Position numbers and translations under genes: made by a program
Shown: in pieces, positions 1 to 8,610 of the stretch
How the letters are laid out: each line of letters starts with the position of its first letter
Numbering within the stretch: the first letter of the stretch is position 1
Assembly: GCA_037044975.1 (NCBI GenBank)
Contig: JBAOIL010000037.1
Location: 62,001-126,000, forward strand
Direction: 5' to 3'
DNA length: 64,000 nucleotides
Source: JADLHS01 sp020848635
Lineage (GTDB): Bacteria; Verrucomicrobiota; Verrucomicrobiia; Limisphaerales; JADLHS01
Notes under the pieces: generated by a model
Seen by the model: only the letters and a program-made list of their open reading frames with translations
Told to the model about the DNA's origin: nothing
Database searches by the model: none

Positions 1-437
1 TCGCTCCGCTGATCTGTTTTGAGGACACCTTCCCGCATCTCGTCCGCGAATACGTGGACGAAGACACCGATTTTCTCGTGAACCTGACCAACAACGGCTG
101 GTTTGGGGAGAGCGCATCGCAATGGCAGCACGCCGCAAGCGCCGCGTTGCGCGCCGTGGAGAACAGCGTCCCCCTGCTCCGCTGCTGCAATAACGGTGTG
201 ACCTGCTGGATTGATGCCCGCGGCCAGGTCCGGGAGGTCTTCCGGGACCGCAACGGCAGCGAATACGGCGCGGGCTTTGTGACATGGGAGATTCCCATTC
301 TCGCGCCCGGCGAAAAGCGCCCGCGTACGTTTTACAACGAACATGGCGACTGGTTCGCCTGGGGCTGCGTGGCGGTGACGGGACTGTTGATATTGCCGCG
401 GATCAAGCGAAGGCAGCGCTCGACGATCAATGGTTGA
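1..437 (+). CDS. lnt: Apolipoprotein N-acyltransferase, C-terminal part (5' end outside window)
   Basis: This is the last ~145 codons of an inner-membrane enzyme that N-acylates the lipid-modified cysteine of lipoproteins. The frame is open from base 3 and shows the CN-hydrolase signature: ICFEDTF, with the cysteine at bases 15-17 matching the family's catalytic Cys. It is followed by LVNLTNNGWFG, a QH motif, and RAVEN..P.LR..NNG. The final residues GCVAVTGLLILP form the last membrane segment before a basic tail. The assignment to Lnt rather than a soluble nitrilase rests on this C-terminal TM segment and the NNGWFG motif. It converges on the RNase D gene with about 50 bases between the stops. 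Confidence 0.93.
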   Translation, partial: APLICFEDTFPHLVREYVDEDTDFLVNLTNNGWFGESASQWQHAASAALRAVENSVPLLRCCNNGVTCWIDARGQVREVFRDRNGSEYGAGFVTWEIPILAPGEKRPRTFYNEHGDWFAWGCVAVTGLLILPRIKRRQRSTING

Positions 438-487
438 AGCCCGGGCGAGGATCAACCACATGCTAAGTTCAGGAGGCGCGCTTCCGC

Positions 488-1546
488 TCACGCCTGTAAC
501 AACTGCCGCTGCCAGTTCATCAGCTCCGCCGCATGTTTATCCCAATCCCGCGCCAGATCCCCCAGCACGGAGCGACTGGCGATGAGGGTCGCGTCCAATC
601 CCAGATGATGCGCCGCCGCGTCACGGCGCTCCTCCAGGACATGATAGCGGCGGCGCTCCGGCTCGGACGGACGGCGGGTAAAGTTACGCAAGACTTGGGG
701 GTGGGTGTCGGTGGGCCGAATCAGCGCCGCCTTGATCGCCTTGGCAATGCCCTCGCGCCGCCGGGGTGAAAGGTGGCGAGGCAGGAGCGGTTCGATGTCC
801 TGCCGCGCCGCCGCGGCGTCGGCGATGGCCACGAGTTTTTCGTGCGCGAGAATGAAAAAGGGCGGCCGGTTCGCCGCTATGGCTTCGTCCTCCCGCCATT
901 GCCATAACTCGCGCAACACGGCCAGCGCAGCGCGGCTTAATCCGTAACTGCCCTTGATGCGCCAGACAGTATCGGAATCGTCCGGCTGCGGCCGCGTGCA
1001 ATCAGCAATGAGCCGGGCGCAGGATTCCCGATGCCAGTCGAGCCGTTGCTTCTCGGTCAGGTCGGCGGTAAGCCGCTGGGCGAGAGACCGGAGATGGTGG
1101 GTGTCGTTGCGGGCGTATATTTCCATACGCTCTGTCAGCGGCCGGCGGGCCCAATCCGCCTTCTGCGGACCTTTGTCGAGCTTGACGCCAAGCGTTTCCT
1201 CCACCAGTGAACTCAAACCAAACTGCCGCCGGCCCAGCAAGCGCGCGGCAATCATGGTGTCGAAAATGGCATGCGGAATGAACCCATGATGCTTGAATAG
1301 CAGGCGCAAATCATAATCGGCCCCGTGCATGATGAGTTGGTGCCCCGCCAGGGCCGTGAGCAACGCGTCCAAATCCAAAGCGGCGAGGGGATCCACCAGA
1401 CGGTCACCCGCCGTGGTCGTGATTTGAATGAGGCAAACCTTCTCCGGATACGCGTGCAAGCTGTCCGCCTCGGTGTCCACGGCGATCCAATCCGCCGCGC
1501 GCACCACCGGCAGAAACGCGGCCAACTTCTCTTGGGTGTCAATCAC
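488..1546 (-). CDS. rnd: Ribonuclease D family 3'-5' exonuclease with HRDC domain
   Basis: This is a DEDD-type 3'-5' exoribonuclease, known for trimming tRNA and other stable RNA 3' ends. Visible motifs are ExoI (VDTEADSL, with the D-x-E pair), ExoII (HGADYDLRLL) and ExoIII (YARNDTHHL, the Y-x3-D type). A C-terminal HRDC-like region follows (WRWREDEAIAANRPPFFILAHEKL as a spaced pattern). The open frame extends upstream to an ATG at 1654. I prefer the GTG at 1546, because VIDTQEKLAAF lines up with the usual RNase D N-terminus and the extra 36 residues look unrelated. That gives about 353 aa, close to the family's usual length. It is divergent from the acyl-CoA synthetase gene across a 170-280 base gap. 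Confidence 0.9.
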   Translation of the reverse strand: MIDTQEKLAAFLPVVRAADWIAVDTEADSLHAYPEKVCLIQITTTAGDRLVDPLAALDLDALLTALAGHQLIMHGADYDLRLLFKHHGFIPHAIFDTMIAARLLGRRQFGLSSLVEETLGVKLDKGPQKADWARRPLTERMEIYARNDTHHLRSLAQRLTADLTEKQRLDWHRESCARLIADCTRPQPDDSDTVWRIKGSYGLSRAALAVLRELWQWREDEAIAANRPPFFILAHEKLVAIADAAAARQDIEPLLPRHLSPRRREGIAKAIKAALIRPTDTHPQVLRNFTRRPSEPERRRYHVLEERRDAAAHHLGLDATLIASRSVLGDLARDWDKHAAELMNWQRQLLQA

Positions 1547-1824
1547 GCACCCAGATGAGAGCAGAAAGCCGGGCGGGAAGTCAAAAAACGTTTTACAAAG
1601 AATGAGAATCCGGCTCGCACCCAAGTCGAATCCGGATAAGAAGACCGCAAACAATAAGGACTTAACTACTTATATTCAATTTCTTACATCCTGACGAACA
1701 CCCAATCGCCAGGCCTTTGGGGTTCGCGGGCAAGTCCAAATGTTCGACTATCCTATGAAACCGGAGACCGGCGTTTCATTGTCCGCTTGCCGACGCCCCC
1801 GGCTCGCAGGTAGGTTTTGCGCGA

Positions 1825-3315
1825 ATGAATTTAGCCGACGCGTTCGCCCAGTCCGTGCAACAACGTCCCCAGAAAGTCGCCCTCTTCTGGGGAGAGACCG
1901 AGTTGACCTATGCCACATTGCTGGCGCAATCCCTCGCGGTGGGACGGCAACTCATCGAAAAGTTCGGCGTCCAACCGGGTGACCGCGTCGGACTATGGCT
2001 CAAGAACCGACCCGAGTTCATCCCCGGTTTGTTCGGCATCCTAAACGCCGGGGCGGTGCATGTGCCGATCAATAATTTTTTCAAACCGGCCGAAGTCATT
2101 CACATTCTGAATGATGCCGGCGTGGATGTGTTGATTAGCGATGAGGAATTGGGTGTTCACTTTCCCGCGCTGGCCAACGCGCACCCATCCCTGAAAATCT
2201 TGAAAATCGAGACGGCCCTCCTGGAAACTGCCGAGCCGGGCGCGCCCACGTCTGCGCTACCTGTGCCCCGTTCCGATTCCGACCTCGCCGTCATCATTTA
2301 CACCTCGGGCACCACGGGCCATCCCAAGGGGGCCATGCTTTCCCATGGCAACCTGCTGCACAATGTCGAGAGTTGCCGCCAGGTGCTGGACACCATCGAG
2401 GCCGACCGCTTTGCCGTCCTGCTGCCCTTGTTTCATAGCTACATGCTCACCGTCGGCTTGTTTCTGCCGCTGTTTAACGGCGCGTCCATCATCCTCATAA
2501 AATCCCTGAACCAGCCGCATCACATGCTGCACGAGATGTTTCAGCATAAAGCCACCGTCATCCCCGCCATCCCGCCTTTCTACCGCACCCTCACCCACGC
2601 ACACCTCCCCAGCCTGCCGTTCCGCATGTGCGTCAGCGGCTCCGCTCCGTTACCCATGCAAGTACTCAAGGATTTCGAGGCCAAATACCACATCCCCCTC
2701 CTGGAAGGTTACGGCTTGAGCGAAGCCAGCCCGGTCGTCACCAAGAATCCGTTGCGCGGCGTGCGCAAACCCGGCTCCATCGGCCTGCCCCTGCCCAATG
2801 TCGAAGTCAGCGTGCAGGACGACGACGGTCGGATGCTGGCCACCTCCGAAGTTGGCGAGGTCTGTGTGCGCGGGGGCAACGTCATGATGGGTTACTGGAA
2901 TAATCCCGAGGAGACCGCCAAAGCCATGCGCGGCGACTGGTTGCTCACCGGCGATATCGGTTACCGGGACGCCGAAGGCTATTACTACATCACCGATCGC
3001 AAGAAAGACATGTTGCTCGTCAACGGCACCAACGTCTATCCCCGCGAGATCGAGGAGGTCCTCCACCAATTTCCGGGCGTGAAAGAAGCCGCCGTCATCG
3101 GCGTGCCCGACCCGCGCAAAGGCGAGCAACCCATCGCGTACGTCACTCCCGCCGACGGCGTAAACCTCGACGAACGAACGCTACTGCAATACGTGCGCCG
3201 CAACCTGGCGGATTACAAGGTGCCGAAGCACATCTTTTTCCTGCCCGCGCTTCCGCGGAATGCGACCGGAAAAATCTTGAAAACCACCTTGCGCGAACAG
3301 GCAGCCAACGGCTAG
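1825..3315 (+). CDS. Long-chain fatty acid-CoA ligase (AMP-dependent synthetase)
   Basis: This is a member of the ANL superfamily that activates a carboxylic acid with ATP and CoA. The P-loop-like motif YTSGTTGHPKG lies at about residues 158-168, the A5 motif GYGLSEASP at about 294 and the A8 hinge TGDIGYRDAEGYYYITDRKK at about 374-393. The catalytic lysine is in NATGKILK near residue 482. At 496 aa it is slightly shorter than FadD, as many bacterial acyl-CoA ligases are. The ATG at 1825 follows a CGCGAATG context with no strong Shine-Dalgarno. The substrate cannot be read from the sequence; a medium- or long-chain fatty acid is the family default. Confidence 0.92.
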   Translation: MNLADAFAQSVQQRPQKVALFWGETELTYATLLAQSLAVGRQLIEKFGVQPGDRVGLWLKNRPEFIPGLFGILNAGAVHVPINNFFKPAEVIHILNDAGVDVLISDEELGVHFPALANAHPSLKILKIETALLETAEPGAPTSALPVPRSDSDLAVIIYTSGTTGHPKGAMLSHGNLLHNVESCRQVLDTIEADRFAVLLPLFHSYMLTVGLFLPLFNGASIILIKSLNQPHHMLHEMFQHKATVIPAIPPFYRTLTHAHLPSLPFRMCVSGSAPLPMQVLKDFEAKYHIPLLEGYGLSEASPVVTKNPLRGVRKPGSIGLPLPNVEVSVQDDDGRMLATSEVGEVCVRGGNVMMGYWNNPEETAKAMRGDWLLTGDIGYRDAEGYYYITDRKKDMLLVNGTNVYPREIEEVLHQFPGVKEAAVIGVPDPRKGEQPIAYVTPADGVNLDERTLLQYVRRNLADYKVPKHIFFLPALPRNATGKILKTTLREQAANG

Positions 3316-3324
3316 TGGGCCGCC

Positions 3325-3428
3325 GAAAGACTTTCCGCCTTGCAGGAGACGAGGTGACGAGTAATAAATTTTCCCGGTTGCCAAGGTATGAGTATCAGTT
3401 AGAGACTCCTTACGTCGGTTCCTACTTT
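3325..3428. repeat. Intergenic inverted-repeat element, family R1 copy 1
   Basis: A block of about 100 bases sits between the convergent ends of the acyl-CoA ligase and the MauE-like gene. It aligns along its length with 14876-14982: both contain TTGCAGGA(G/A)AC(G/A)AGGTGACGAG, then CCGGTT, GAGTTAGAGACTCCT and ACGTCG. The left end, CAGGAGACGAGGTGACGAG, is an imperfect inverted match to the right end, CTCC(T)TACGTCGG(T)TCCTAC. The block can therefore fold into a long hairpin. It behaves like a REP/MITE-type extragenic repeat and may also act as a terminator for both convergent genes. Confidence 0.75.
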
Positions 3429-3976
3429 TGAACGGGCGGTCGGGATTCCCCGCGCTCACGCACCTCGTGCCAGTGCTTCAAAAACGCCGCGGCTTCGAGA
3501 CGCTTCAACCGCCGCCACTCCAGAACCACAAGTAACAGGCCAAGCACGACCAGATAAGCAATGAAGAGTCGCCAAACGATGTGCACTGTTTTCTCACTGA
3601 CGCCTAATTCCCACGCCACCACAACCACGGCCGGAATGGAAGTCACCGCCTTTAGCCAGGCCAAGCCCGCCAGATAAACGATGTAGTTCAAACCCGCCCA
3701 ACACGCGACCAACCCCTGCTTCATCGGGTCGCGCGTGGCGAACAAGCAGCCACTAACCGCGAGGTGCACCAACCCGGCCGCCACCAGCACTGCCCGCGTG
3801 CTCAGACCAAATACCGCATCGGTTTGCCCCAGCGGAGGGATGTCGTCGATGGCGCCAAAGAGCATCACCAATCCCGTTCCGGCGAACAACACGGCCGCGG
3901 GGTACACAAACCGCCGCAAAAGCCAAAGCCCAGCATCGGCCTTCGCCTCCCGACTGCTCGCGATGCTCGCTGTCAT
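3422..3976 (-). CDS. MauE/DoxX-like four-helix membrane protein lacking the Cys-X-Cys motif
   Basis: A hydrophobic protein of about 185 aa with four predicted membrane segments, starting near YPAAVLFAGTGLVML, RAVLVAAGLVHLAVSGC, GLNYIVYLAGLAWL and LFIAYLVVLGLLLVVLEW. It aligns with the 12080-12616 protein over its whole length (QGLVACWAGLNYIVYLAGLAW against LGLVAWMSTNFVVYRLGLWW). It lacks the Cys-Asn-Cys found there; the equivalent stretch is SIPAVVVVAWELG. I chose the ATG at 3976, preceded by GAGGAA. The longer frame to 4042 would overlap the upstream pilin gene. The fold assignment is by pattern and the function is unknown. If MauE-like proteins act in disulfide chemistry, this copy has lost the obvious redox pair. 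Confidence 0.6.
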   Translation of the reverse strand: MTASIASSREAKADAGLWLLRRFVYPAAVLFAGTGLVMLFGAIDDIPPLGQTDAVFGLSTRAVLVAAGLVHLAVSGCLFATRDPMKQGLVACWAGLNYIVYLAGLAWLKAVTSIPAVVVVAWELGVSEKTVHIVWRLFIAYLVVLGLLLVVLEWRRLKRLEAAAFLKHWHEVRERGESRPPVQK

Positions 3977-4017
3977 ATCGGAATGTTCCTCAGCCAGGAA
4001 TCTCGTGGCGGGCTGGC

Positions 4018-4935
4018 CTAATCCCCCGCCTTGATGGACCACATCCCGCGACGCAAACCAAGGTTCGGGGTGGTCTTGCTTGGCAACAAGAATTCCACAT
4101 GCCCGTCAGCCATCAGGTAGTTGAATCGCCCGCCATGATGTTTATCGGCCGGCGGGTAAAAATAGGGCGGGGCATAGACTGGACCGGACCCCGTGGCCAC
4201 ATGGTCCTCAGCATTCCTGATGTCCTCTCTTTGGGCGAACATCATCACGTTATCCACGTGAATCCGTTCAGTCAGAACAATGGTGCCCGCCGTCTCCAAG
4301 AGCATGCTCGCTTTGACGGCCAATTGGTGCGACGGGCGCGGGTTGGCAGGCGAGCCGTCGCCAACGCTGTTATCAGCTTGATTCCAGAGAGGCGATTTCT
4401 GGTCCCAGTTCAAGCCCACCCCCGTTTGACTGTCAGCCGACGGCGGCCAAGGGACCGTCCCGCCTTCATCGGAAGTACCGTCACTGCTCATGTACCGCGG
4501 CATGGCGTAACTCCGGCGATTCACAGGGAGCGGCGGCGGTAGATACTTTGGCCGCGGGCTGTTGTCCGACGGGCATTTCAACACGGTCAGCGCCGGCGCT
4601 ACGTTGATGCTGGCCAGTGGAGTCCATAACTGCTCCTCCGATAACTTGCCGCCGATGTACCGGTGCAGCAGGCTGTCCCACGTCATTTCGCGGTTCTTAT
4701 CGGCCATTTCAAGGGCCGCGTAGGGCAGCTTATCATTGTCCTCAGCCAGATACAGGTGCATGGCGATGCCCAACTGCTTGAGGTTGTTCAAGCAGACAAT
4801 TTCGTTCGTCTTCCGCTTCACGCGGCTCAGGCTCGGCAACAGCAACGCGGCGAGAATGCCGATGATGGCGATGACGACCAGCAGTTCAATCAGCGTGAAC
4901 GCTCCGAGGTTTCGTCGGTGATGGATTGATTTCAT
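4018..4935 (-). CDS. Type II secretion/type IV pilin-like protein with H-X9-DG C-terminus
   Basis: A 305 aa pseudopilin. The prepilin cleavage and methylation motif is GAFTLIELLVVIAIIGILAA at about residues 11-30; the signal peptidase cuts after the Gly and the next Phe would be methylated. The C-terminal pattern HGGRFNYLMADG matches the H-X9-DG processing-associated motif common in the greatly expanded pilin families of Verrucomicrobia and Planctomycetes. The helix contains the usual Glu at +5. It lies between a transglutaminase-like membrane protein (82 bases upstream) and the MauE-like gene. The role of these expanded pilins is not established; surface display or secretion is assumed. Confidence 0.88.
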   Translation of the reverse strand: MKSIHHRRNLGAFTLIELLVVIAIIGILAALLLPSLSRVKRKTNEIVCLNNLKQLGIAMHLYLAEDNDKLPYAALEMADKNREMTWDSLLHRYIGGKLSEEQLWTPLASINVAPALTVLKCPSDNSPRPKYLPPPLPVNRRSYAMPRYMSSDGTSDEGGTVPWPPSADSQTGVGLNWDQKSPLWNQADNSVGDGSPANPRPSHQLAVKASMLLETAGTIVLTERIHVDNVMMFAQREDIRNAEDHVATGSGPVYAPPYFYPPADKHHGGRFNYLMADGHVEFLLPSKTTPNLGLRRGMWSIKAGD

Positions 4936-5017
4936 ATTTTATTGCTTTCCAGGACAGGCCCGAGCCGGTCGTTTGTAGTGGGGTTAAGTTGAATCGTATC
5001 AAATGGTCGGGGAGGCT

Positions 5018-6184
5018 TCATTTGTTTGTTTCGCCACGGGTTGACCAGCTCGCGACGATGGGTCGTGGTGTTTCCTGCCAGACGTTGCCGGCCCATAGCT
5101 CCGCCCGTTGGCCGGCGTTCAAACGCGCGGCAATGCCCACTGACCGCAACGCGGCGACGTAAATTCGTTCAAACCCGATTTCATCAGTCATTTGTTGGGT
5201 CCAGATCGTTTCCACCCCAACCCGATATGAATACGCTGGATCGATCCCCACCCGCTCGCGCAGATAACGCACCACCGTCTGGGCGGCTAGCGCCGGATCG
5301 TGCTCGCGGCGCACACGCGGATAAAAATTTTCCCATAGCGTCCGCCGCCAATCCCATTCGGACAACGGCAGCCGATCCACAACCGGGGACAACACAAATT
5401 CTCGATAAACCGACTCGTTCAGCTCCGGGTAGAAATGGCGCCGTTGCAGATTTGCAAGGCTCGCTTGGTCCAGTAACGCCCCCAGCCGTTTCCCACGACT
5501 CACCCCACTCCGCACGACAAAATCATAATCCGCGCGCCATTCCTCCCGCACCAGGAAGGCATCCGCCATGTCGAGCGTGAAATCGTTCACCGCCATTCGT
5601 GGTAAAACCAGATGGATCGCGGTGAGCATGACCGCGCACCACGCCAGGAAAACGGCGACGCCCCTCAACAGCAGTTCCGGGCGCGTAAAAGTCCTGGCTT
5701 CCCGTGGCTTGACCGGGCGAACCAGTTGCCACCATCGTCGGGCCAGGAACAGATTTCCGACCACCACGACCACGGACAGCCAATACGCCCACCAATCCCA
5801 GTATTCAACGAATTTTTGGTAATCCAAGCCAACGGCCTTGAGGTTTAGCCAGACCAGATACCAAACCAAATCGCCAAGGCATAATATTGCGGCGGCGGCC
5901 AGAATGACTGTCGCCGATTTCAATCGCCCGAGCGAAACCACCGTCCAAATGACCCAATGCAGCAGGGACACACAGACCACCAAAGGAACGCCCGCCCAAA
6001 AAGCACGCTCTTTCCATAGCGATACCTCCGGATAAATCATCCAGTCTCCGAAGGTGTAGTGCGCCATTGATAGCACCGCCGTCGCGATCAAGACCCCAGC
6101 CGTGAACCCACGCGGCGAGCGTTGTTGCGCCTGGTGGCACCAGGCAGAAGCCCGATCAACCAACTTTTTGGTTAGTGGATTCAT
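5018..6184 (-). CDS. Membrane protein with degenerate transglutaminase-like C-terminal domain
   Basis: A 388 aa protein with about five N-terminal membrane segments (residues ~28-185), including MAHYTFGDWMI, WAGVPLVVCVSLLHWVIWTV and ATVILAAAAILCLGDLVWYL. A periplasmic region follows that begins FTLDMADAFLVREEW. From about residue 290 it resembles a transglutaminase-like core: TVVRYLRERVGIDPAYSYRV, then VAALRSVGIAARLNAGQRAE. The catalytic cysteine normally found about 15 residues before the GI-AR motif is absent; the local sequence is TDEIGFERI. The protein ends 25-30 residues later without a clear His/Asp pair. It probably retains the fold for a structural or binding role, or the domain is decayed. 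An intact triad is present in the neighbouring protein at 6574-8487. Confidence 0.6.
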   Translation of the reverse strand: MNPLTKKLVDRASAWCHQAQQRSPRGFTAGVLIATAVLSMAHYTFGDWMIYPEVSLWKERAFWAGVPLVVCVSLLHWVIWTVVSLGRLKSATVILAAAAILCLGDLVWYLVWLNLKAVGLDYQKFVEYWDWWAYWLSVVVVVGNLFLARRWWQLVRPVKPREARTFTRPELLLRGVAVFLAWCAVMLTAIHLVLPRMAVNDFTLDMADAFLVREEWRADYDFVVRSGVSRGKRLGALLDQASLANLQRRHFYPELNESVYREFVLSPVVDRLPLSEWDWRRTLWENFYPRVRREHDPALAAQTVVRYLRERVGIDPAYSYRVGVETIWTQQMTDEIGFERIYVAALRSVGIAARLNAGQRAELWAGNVWQETPRPIVASWSTRGETNK

Positions 6185-6573
6185 TGCCTAAAATTCACAT
6201 TGCATCGCCACAAAAAAGCGCAAAAGGCGCAAAGAACCGGGTGAACGCAGCCGAAGGAGCGCGACCGGTCCCCCGGTCGCAGCGCAGGAACAGCAAGGCG
6301 AGCATTGGAAAAATCTGATGGCTTTCGTCGTGCGTGAGTGCTGCGGGCGCGGGACCGCCCGCGCTCCGGAACCGGGTGAACGCAGCCGAATGAATTGCCG
6401 CAAGAAAACGCAAAAACCATAATGATAAGACCCAACCCTCACCTCACCCCGTCCCTCTCCCCTCCCTGCTGGAGCGGAGAGGGGGAAACTTTGCGTTCTA
6501 TGCGTTCTTTCGCGGCTAAGAATCTTGTGCCTTCTGTGCCTTTTTGTGGTCGTTTCACTTCTGAAAATCTGCC
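6185..6573. other. Gene-free stretch with direct repeats and a MITE-like half element
   Basis: I see no credible gene here. A 21-base sequence beginning AACCGGGTGAACGCAGCC occurs at 6235-6255 and again at 6370-6390. Bases 6433-6486 carry CCCTCACC..CCCTCTCCC followed by GGAGCGGAGAGGGGG, which is one end of the inverted-repeat element also found at 9084, 14733, 33870, 35452 and 38362. TTTGCG(T)TCT..GCGTTCTTTCGCGGCTAA at 6490-6520 recurs in similar form near 10210-10243. The region separates two co-directional transglutaminase-fold genes. Confidence 0.55.
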
Positions 6574-8487
6574 TCATCTCGTTTCCCCCTTGTTGGAAAA
6601 CTCCGGGGTCGGCGGTTCGGTTGATTTATCAAACGGCTTGGTGTCTCCCATGTTCAACGTCACGGTGTAAGTCTGGTTGGATTGGACAGTCAACCATTGC
6701 CAGTCGCTCTCGCCCGGCCTGTCAATCAGCAGGCGATACGGATGGCGGGCGGTTTGGCCCAAGGTCAGGCGGGCTTCGCCATTCTCATCCGTTCGCGCGG
6801 CCAGGACGGAGAACACCTCGTTGCTCAACCAAGCTTGCGTCACCACCCGCTGGCCTTTCACCGGCTCCTCCCCATCCAACACCCGCACGACCACCTGACC
6901 ACTGGGATAAAACAGCCCGATGCTATTCGTGAACGCCTCCCAGCGTTGCTCATCCAATGCATTCCAACCCCCGCGCTCACCGGTCGTCGGGAGAATCGTG
7001 GATTTGCGGACTCTCAAAACCCATGAGGTATGATAAGTCCGATCCTGGTTGGCGCTGTCCACGGCGTGCCATTGTTTTTCCCCGGTGTCCCAAACTTCGG
7101 TGTACCAATGCCACGAGCCTAACGTCGGCCAGATGACGTACACGGGCCGCATCGGCAATCCCGCCAAGCGCCCCAAATACGTGTACATCATCGCTCCTTC
7201 GCGGCACGCTCCACTTTGTCTGATCAAGTCCGCCATGGCAGATTCCGGGGCCGCCGGAGCGGTGCGAAAGCGCAGCCGGGAGTACAGCCAGCGTCCGATC
7301 GCATCACTCGCCTCGCCGGTGTCCCGGCAATACTTGACGCGCGGCGCGGGACCGCGAACAAAGGGCAATGCAGGTTTCCCCAACGGCTCCTCGTAAATGC
7401 GCGGATTAGCCACAAACTTGTCAAAGATTTCCAAGGGCGCGTCGCGGCACCAGGGATATTTCCGCCGCGCCTGCCAGGCGAGATCAACACACTCTTCCAA
7501 CTGCACGGCCGAAATATGCGCCAGATCATAATCCTCCAATCCGCCGATGACGTTCATCACCGTGTGACGTTCGGGTTCCCGCGAGGTCGTCACCGCCCGC
7601 CACAGTTCGCGCCGTTGCTGGCCGGCCCGGCGCATCGCCAGATTGAATCTCCGTGCCTCTGTCGGGGTCAACCGGCAACCGGGAACGACCCCGGCGTAAT
7701 CCGTCAACGGCAATTTCGCTGCGCAGTACTCCGCCAACGCCCGCACGACGGGGCCGCTATCTTCGCCGAAAACATGCCCGCACTCCGGAAGAATCCGCAC
7801 TTCCACCGGCGTTCCATTCGCGCGCAATCGTTCCGCCAGCCGTTTGCAATCGGCCACAGGAAAGACCTCGTCCCGTTCGCCGTGGATGAGCAGGACAGGG
7901 CAGCGGATGGGAGACGAAGGATGAAGGATGAAGGATGAAGGATGAGCAGCCGGTTCTCCGTCTTGAGTTTTTGAATTTTGAATTTTGAATTGTTCATTGA
8001 GTTCCTCCACCCACCCACCGGCCCGGCGGATCAGCAGTTGCGGCTGCAATTCCGGATGCCGCAGCGCAAAACTCAGCGTTCGTTGCGCCCCTAGGCTGAA
8101 CCCAACCCACGCCGTGGCGTTGCTCTGCGCCCAGGACTGCTGCTGAAGATATTGATGCAAGGCGATAAATTGCTCGTCGAACAAGCTTTGGTTGGTCTGG
8201 TTATATTCAAGCCCGACGGCTGCCAGGCCAAGCTCGGCAACCTGCCGCAATTCGTTTCCGCTGCCCAACAAACTCCCGCCCGCGCCGTGAAGATAGATGA
8301 CCACTGGATGCTTTCCGACTGGCTTGGGGAGGACCGCGATGCCTTTGACTTTTCCACCGCTGGCCGCTTTGAGCGAGAACTCCACCAGCCTGAACGGGTC
8401 GCTGGCTTTGGCCCACATCATGGCTGCGACAAAACCCACCAGCAGGAGCAGCGGCAAACAAAATCTAATTGGCCGCGCTAAGTTCAT
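6574..8487 (-). CDS. Alpha/beta hydrolase fused to a transglutaminase-like domain
   Basis: A 637 aa exported or membrane-anchored protein with an N-terminal hydrophobic segment (PLLLLVGFVAAMMWA, residues 11-26). Residues ~35-260 are an alpha/beta hydrolase: VVIYLHGAGG, nucleophile elbow VGFSLG (Ser131), HGERDEVFP (Asp206) and ECGHVFG (His238). Residues ~390-490 are a transglutaminase-like core with a complete triad: SGACREGA (Cys428), SWHWYTEVW (His460) and WHAVDSAN (Asp477). A C-terminal beta-domain follows. Residues ~165-192 are an insertion encoded by heptanucleotide tandem repeats and look foreign to the hydrolase fold. The start overlaps the end of the upstream O-antigen-ligase-like gene by 4 bases (ATGA), implying translational coupling. 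The substrate is unknown; a surface peptide or glycopeptide is plausible. Confidence 0.72.
   Translation of the reverse strand: MNLARPIRFCLPLLLLVGFVAAMMWAKASDPFRLVEFSLKAASGGKVKGIAVLPKPVGKHPVVIYLHGAGGSLLGSGNELRQVAELGLAAVGLEYNQTNQSLFDEQFIALHQYLQQQSWAQSNATAWVGFSLGAQRTLSFALRHPELQPQLLIRRAGGWVEELNEQFKIQNSKTQDGEPAAHPSSFILHPSSPIRCPVLLIHGERDEVFPVADCKRLAERLRANGTPVEVRILPECGHVFGEDSGPVVRALAEYCAAKLPLTDYAGVVPGCRLTPTEARRFNLAMRRAGQQRRELWRAVTTSREPERHTVMNVIGGLEDYDLAHISAVQLEECVDLAWQARRKYPWCRDAPLEIFDKFVANPRIYEEPLGKPALPFVRGPAPRVKYCRDTGEASDAIGRWLYSRLRFRTAPAAPESAMADLIRQSGACREGAMMYTYLGRLAGLPMRPVYVIWPTLGSWHWYTEVWDTGEKQWHAVDSANQDRTYHTSWVLRVRKSTILPTTGERGGWNALDEQRWEAFTNSIGLFYPSGQVVVRVLDGEEPVKGQRVVTQAWLSNEVFSVLAARTDENGEARLTLGQTARHPYRLLIDRPGESDWQWLTVQSNQTYTVTLNMGDTKPFDKSTEPPTPEFSNKGETR
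7914..7992. repeat. Two heptanucleotide tandem-repeat tracts inside the hydrolase gene
   Basis: Bases 7921-7941 are three perfect copies of ATGAAGG, flanked by one degenerate copy on each side (7914-7948). Bases 7965-7992 are four copies of a TGAATTT-like heptamer (TGAGTTT, TGAATTT, TGAATTT, TGAATTG). Together they encode the insertion at residues ~165-192 of the minus-strand hydrolase. Heptameric short tandem repeats of this style are well known in some cyanobacteria. As the unit is not a multiple of three, loss or gain of one copy would shift the reading frame. Confidence 0.85.
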
Positions 8488-8610
8488 TCGTCATCCTCTT
8501 TGCCGAGCGCCAAAAGAATCCAGAACATGGCCCCCGTGGCCAGTTTGAACAACCCGCCATCAAACCAGAATCCGACGAGCAAGACGATTGCGCCGGCGCG
8601 GCAGACGGAC

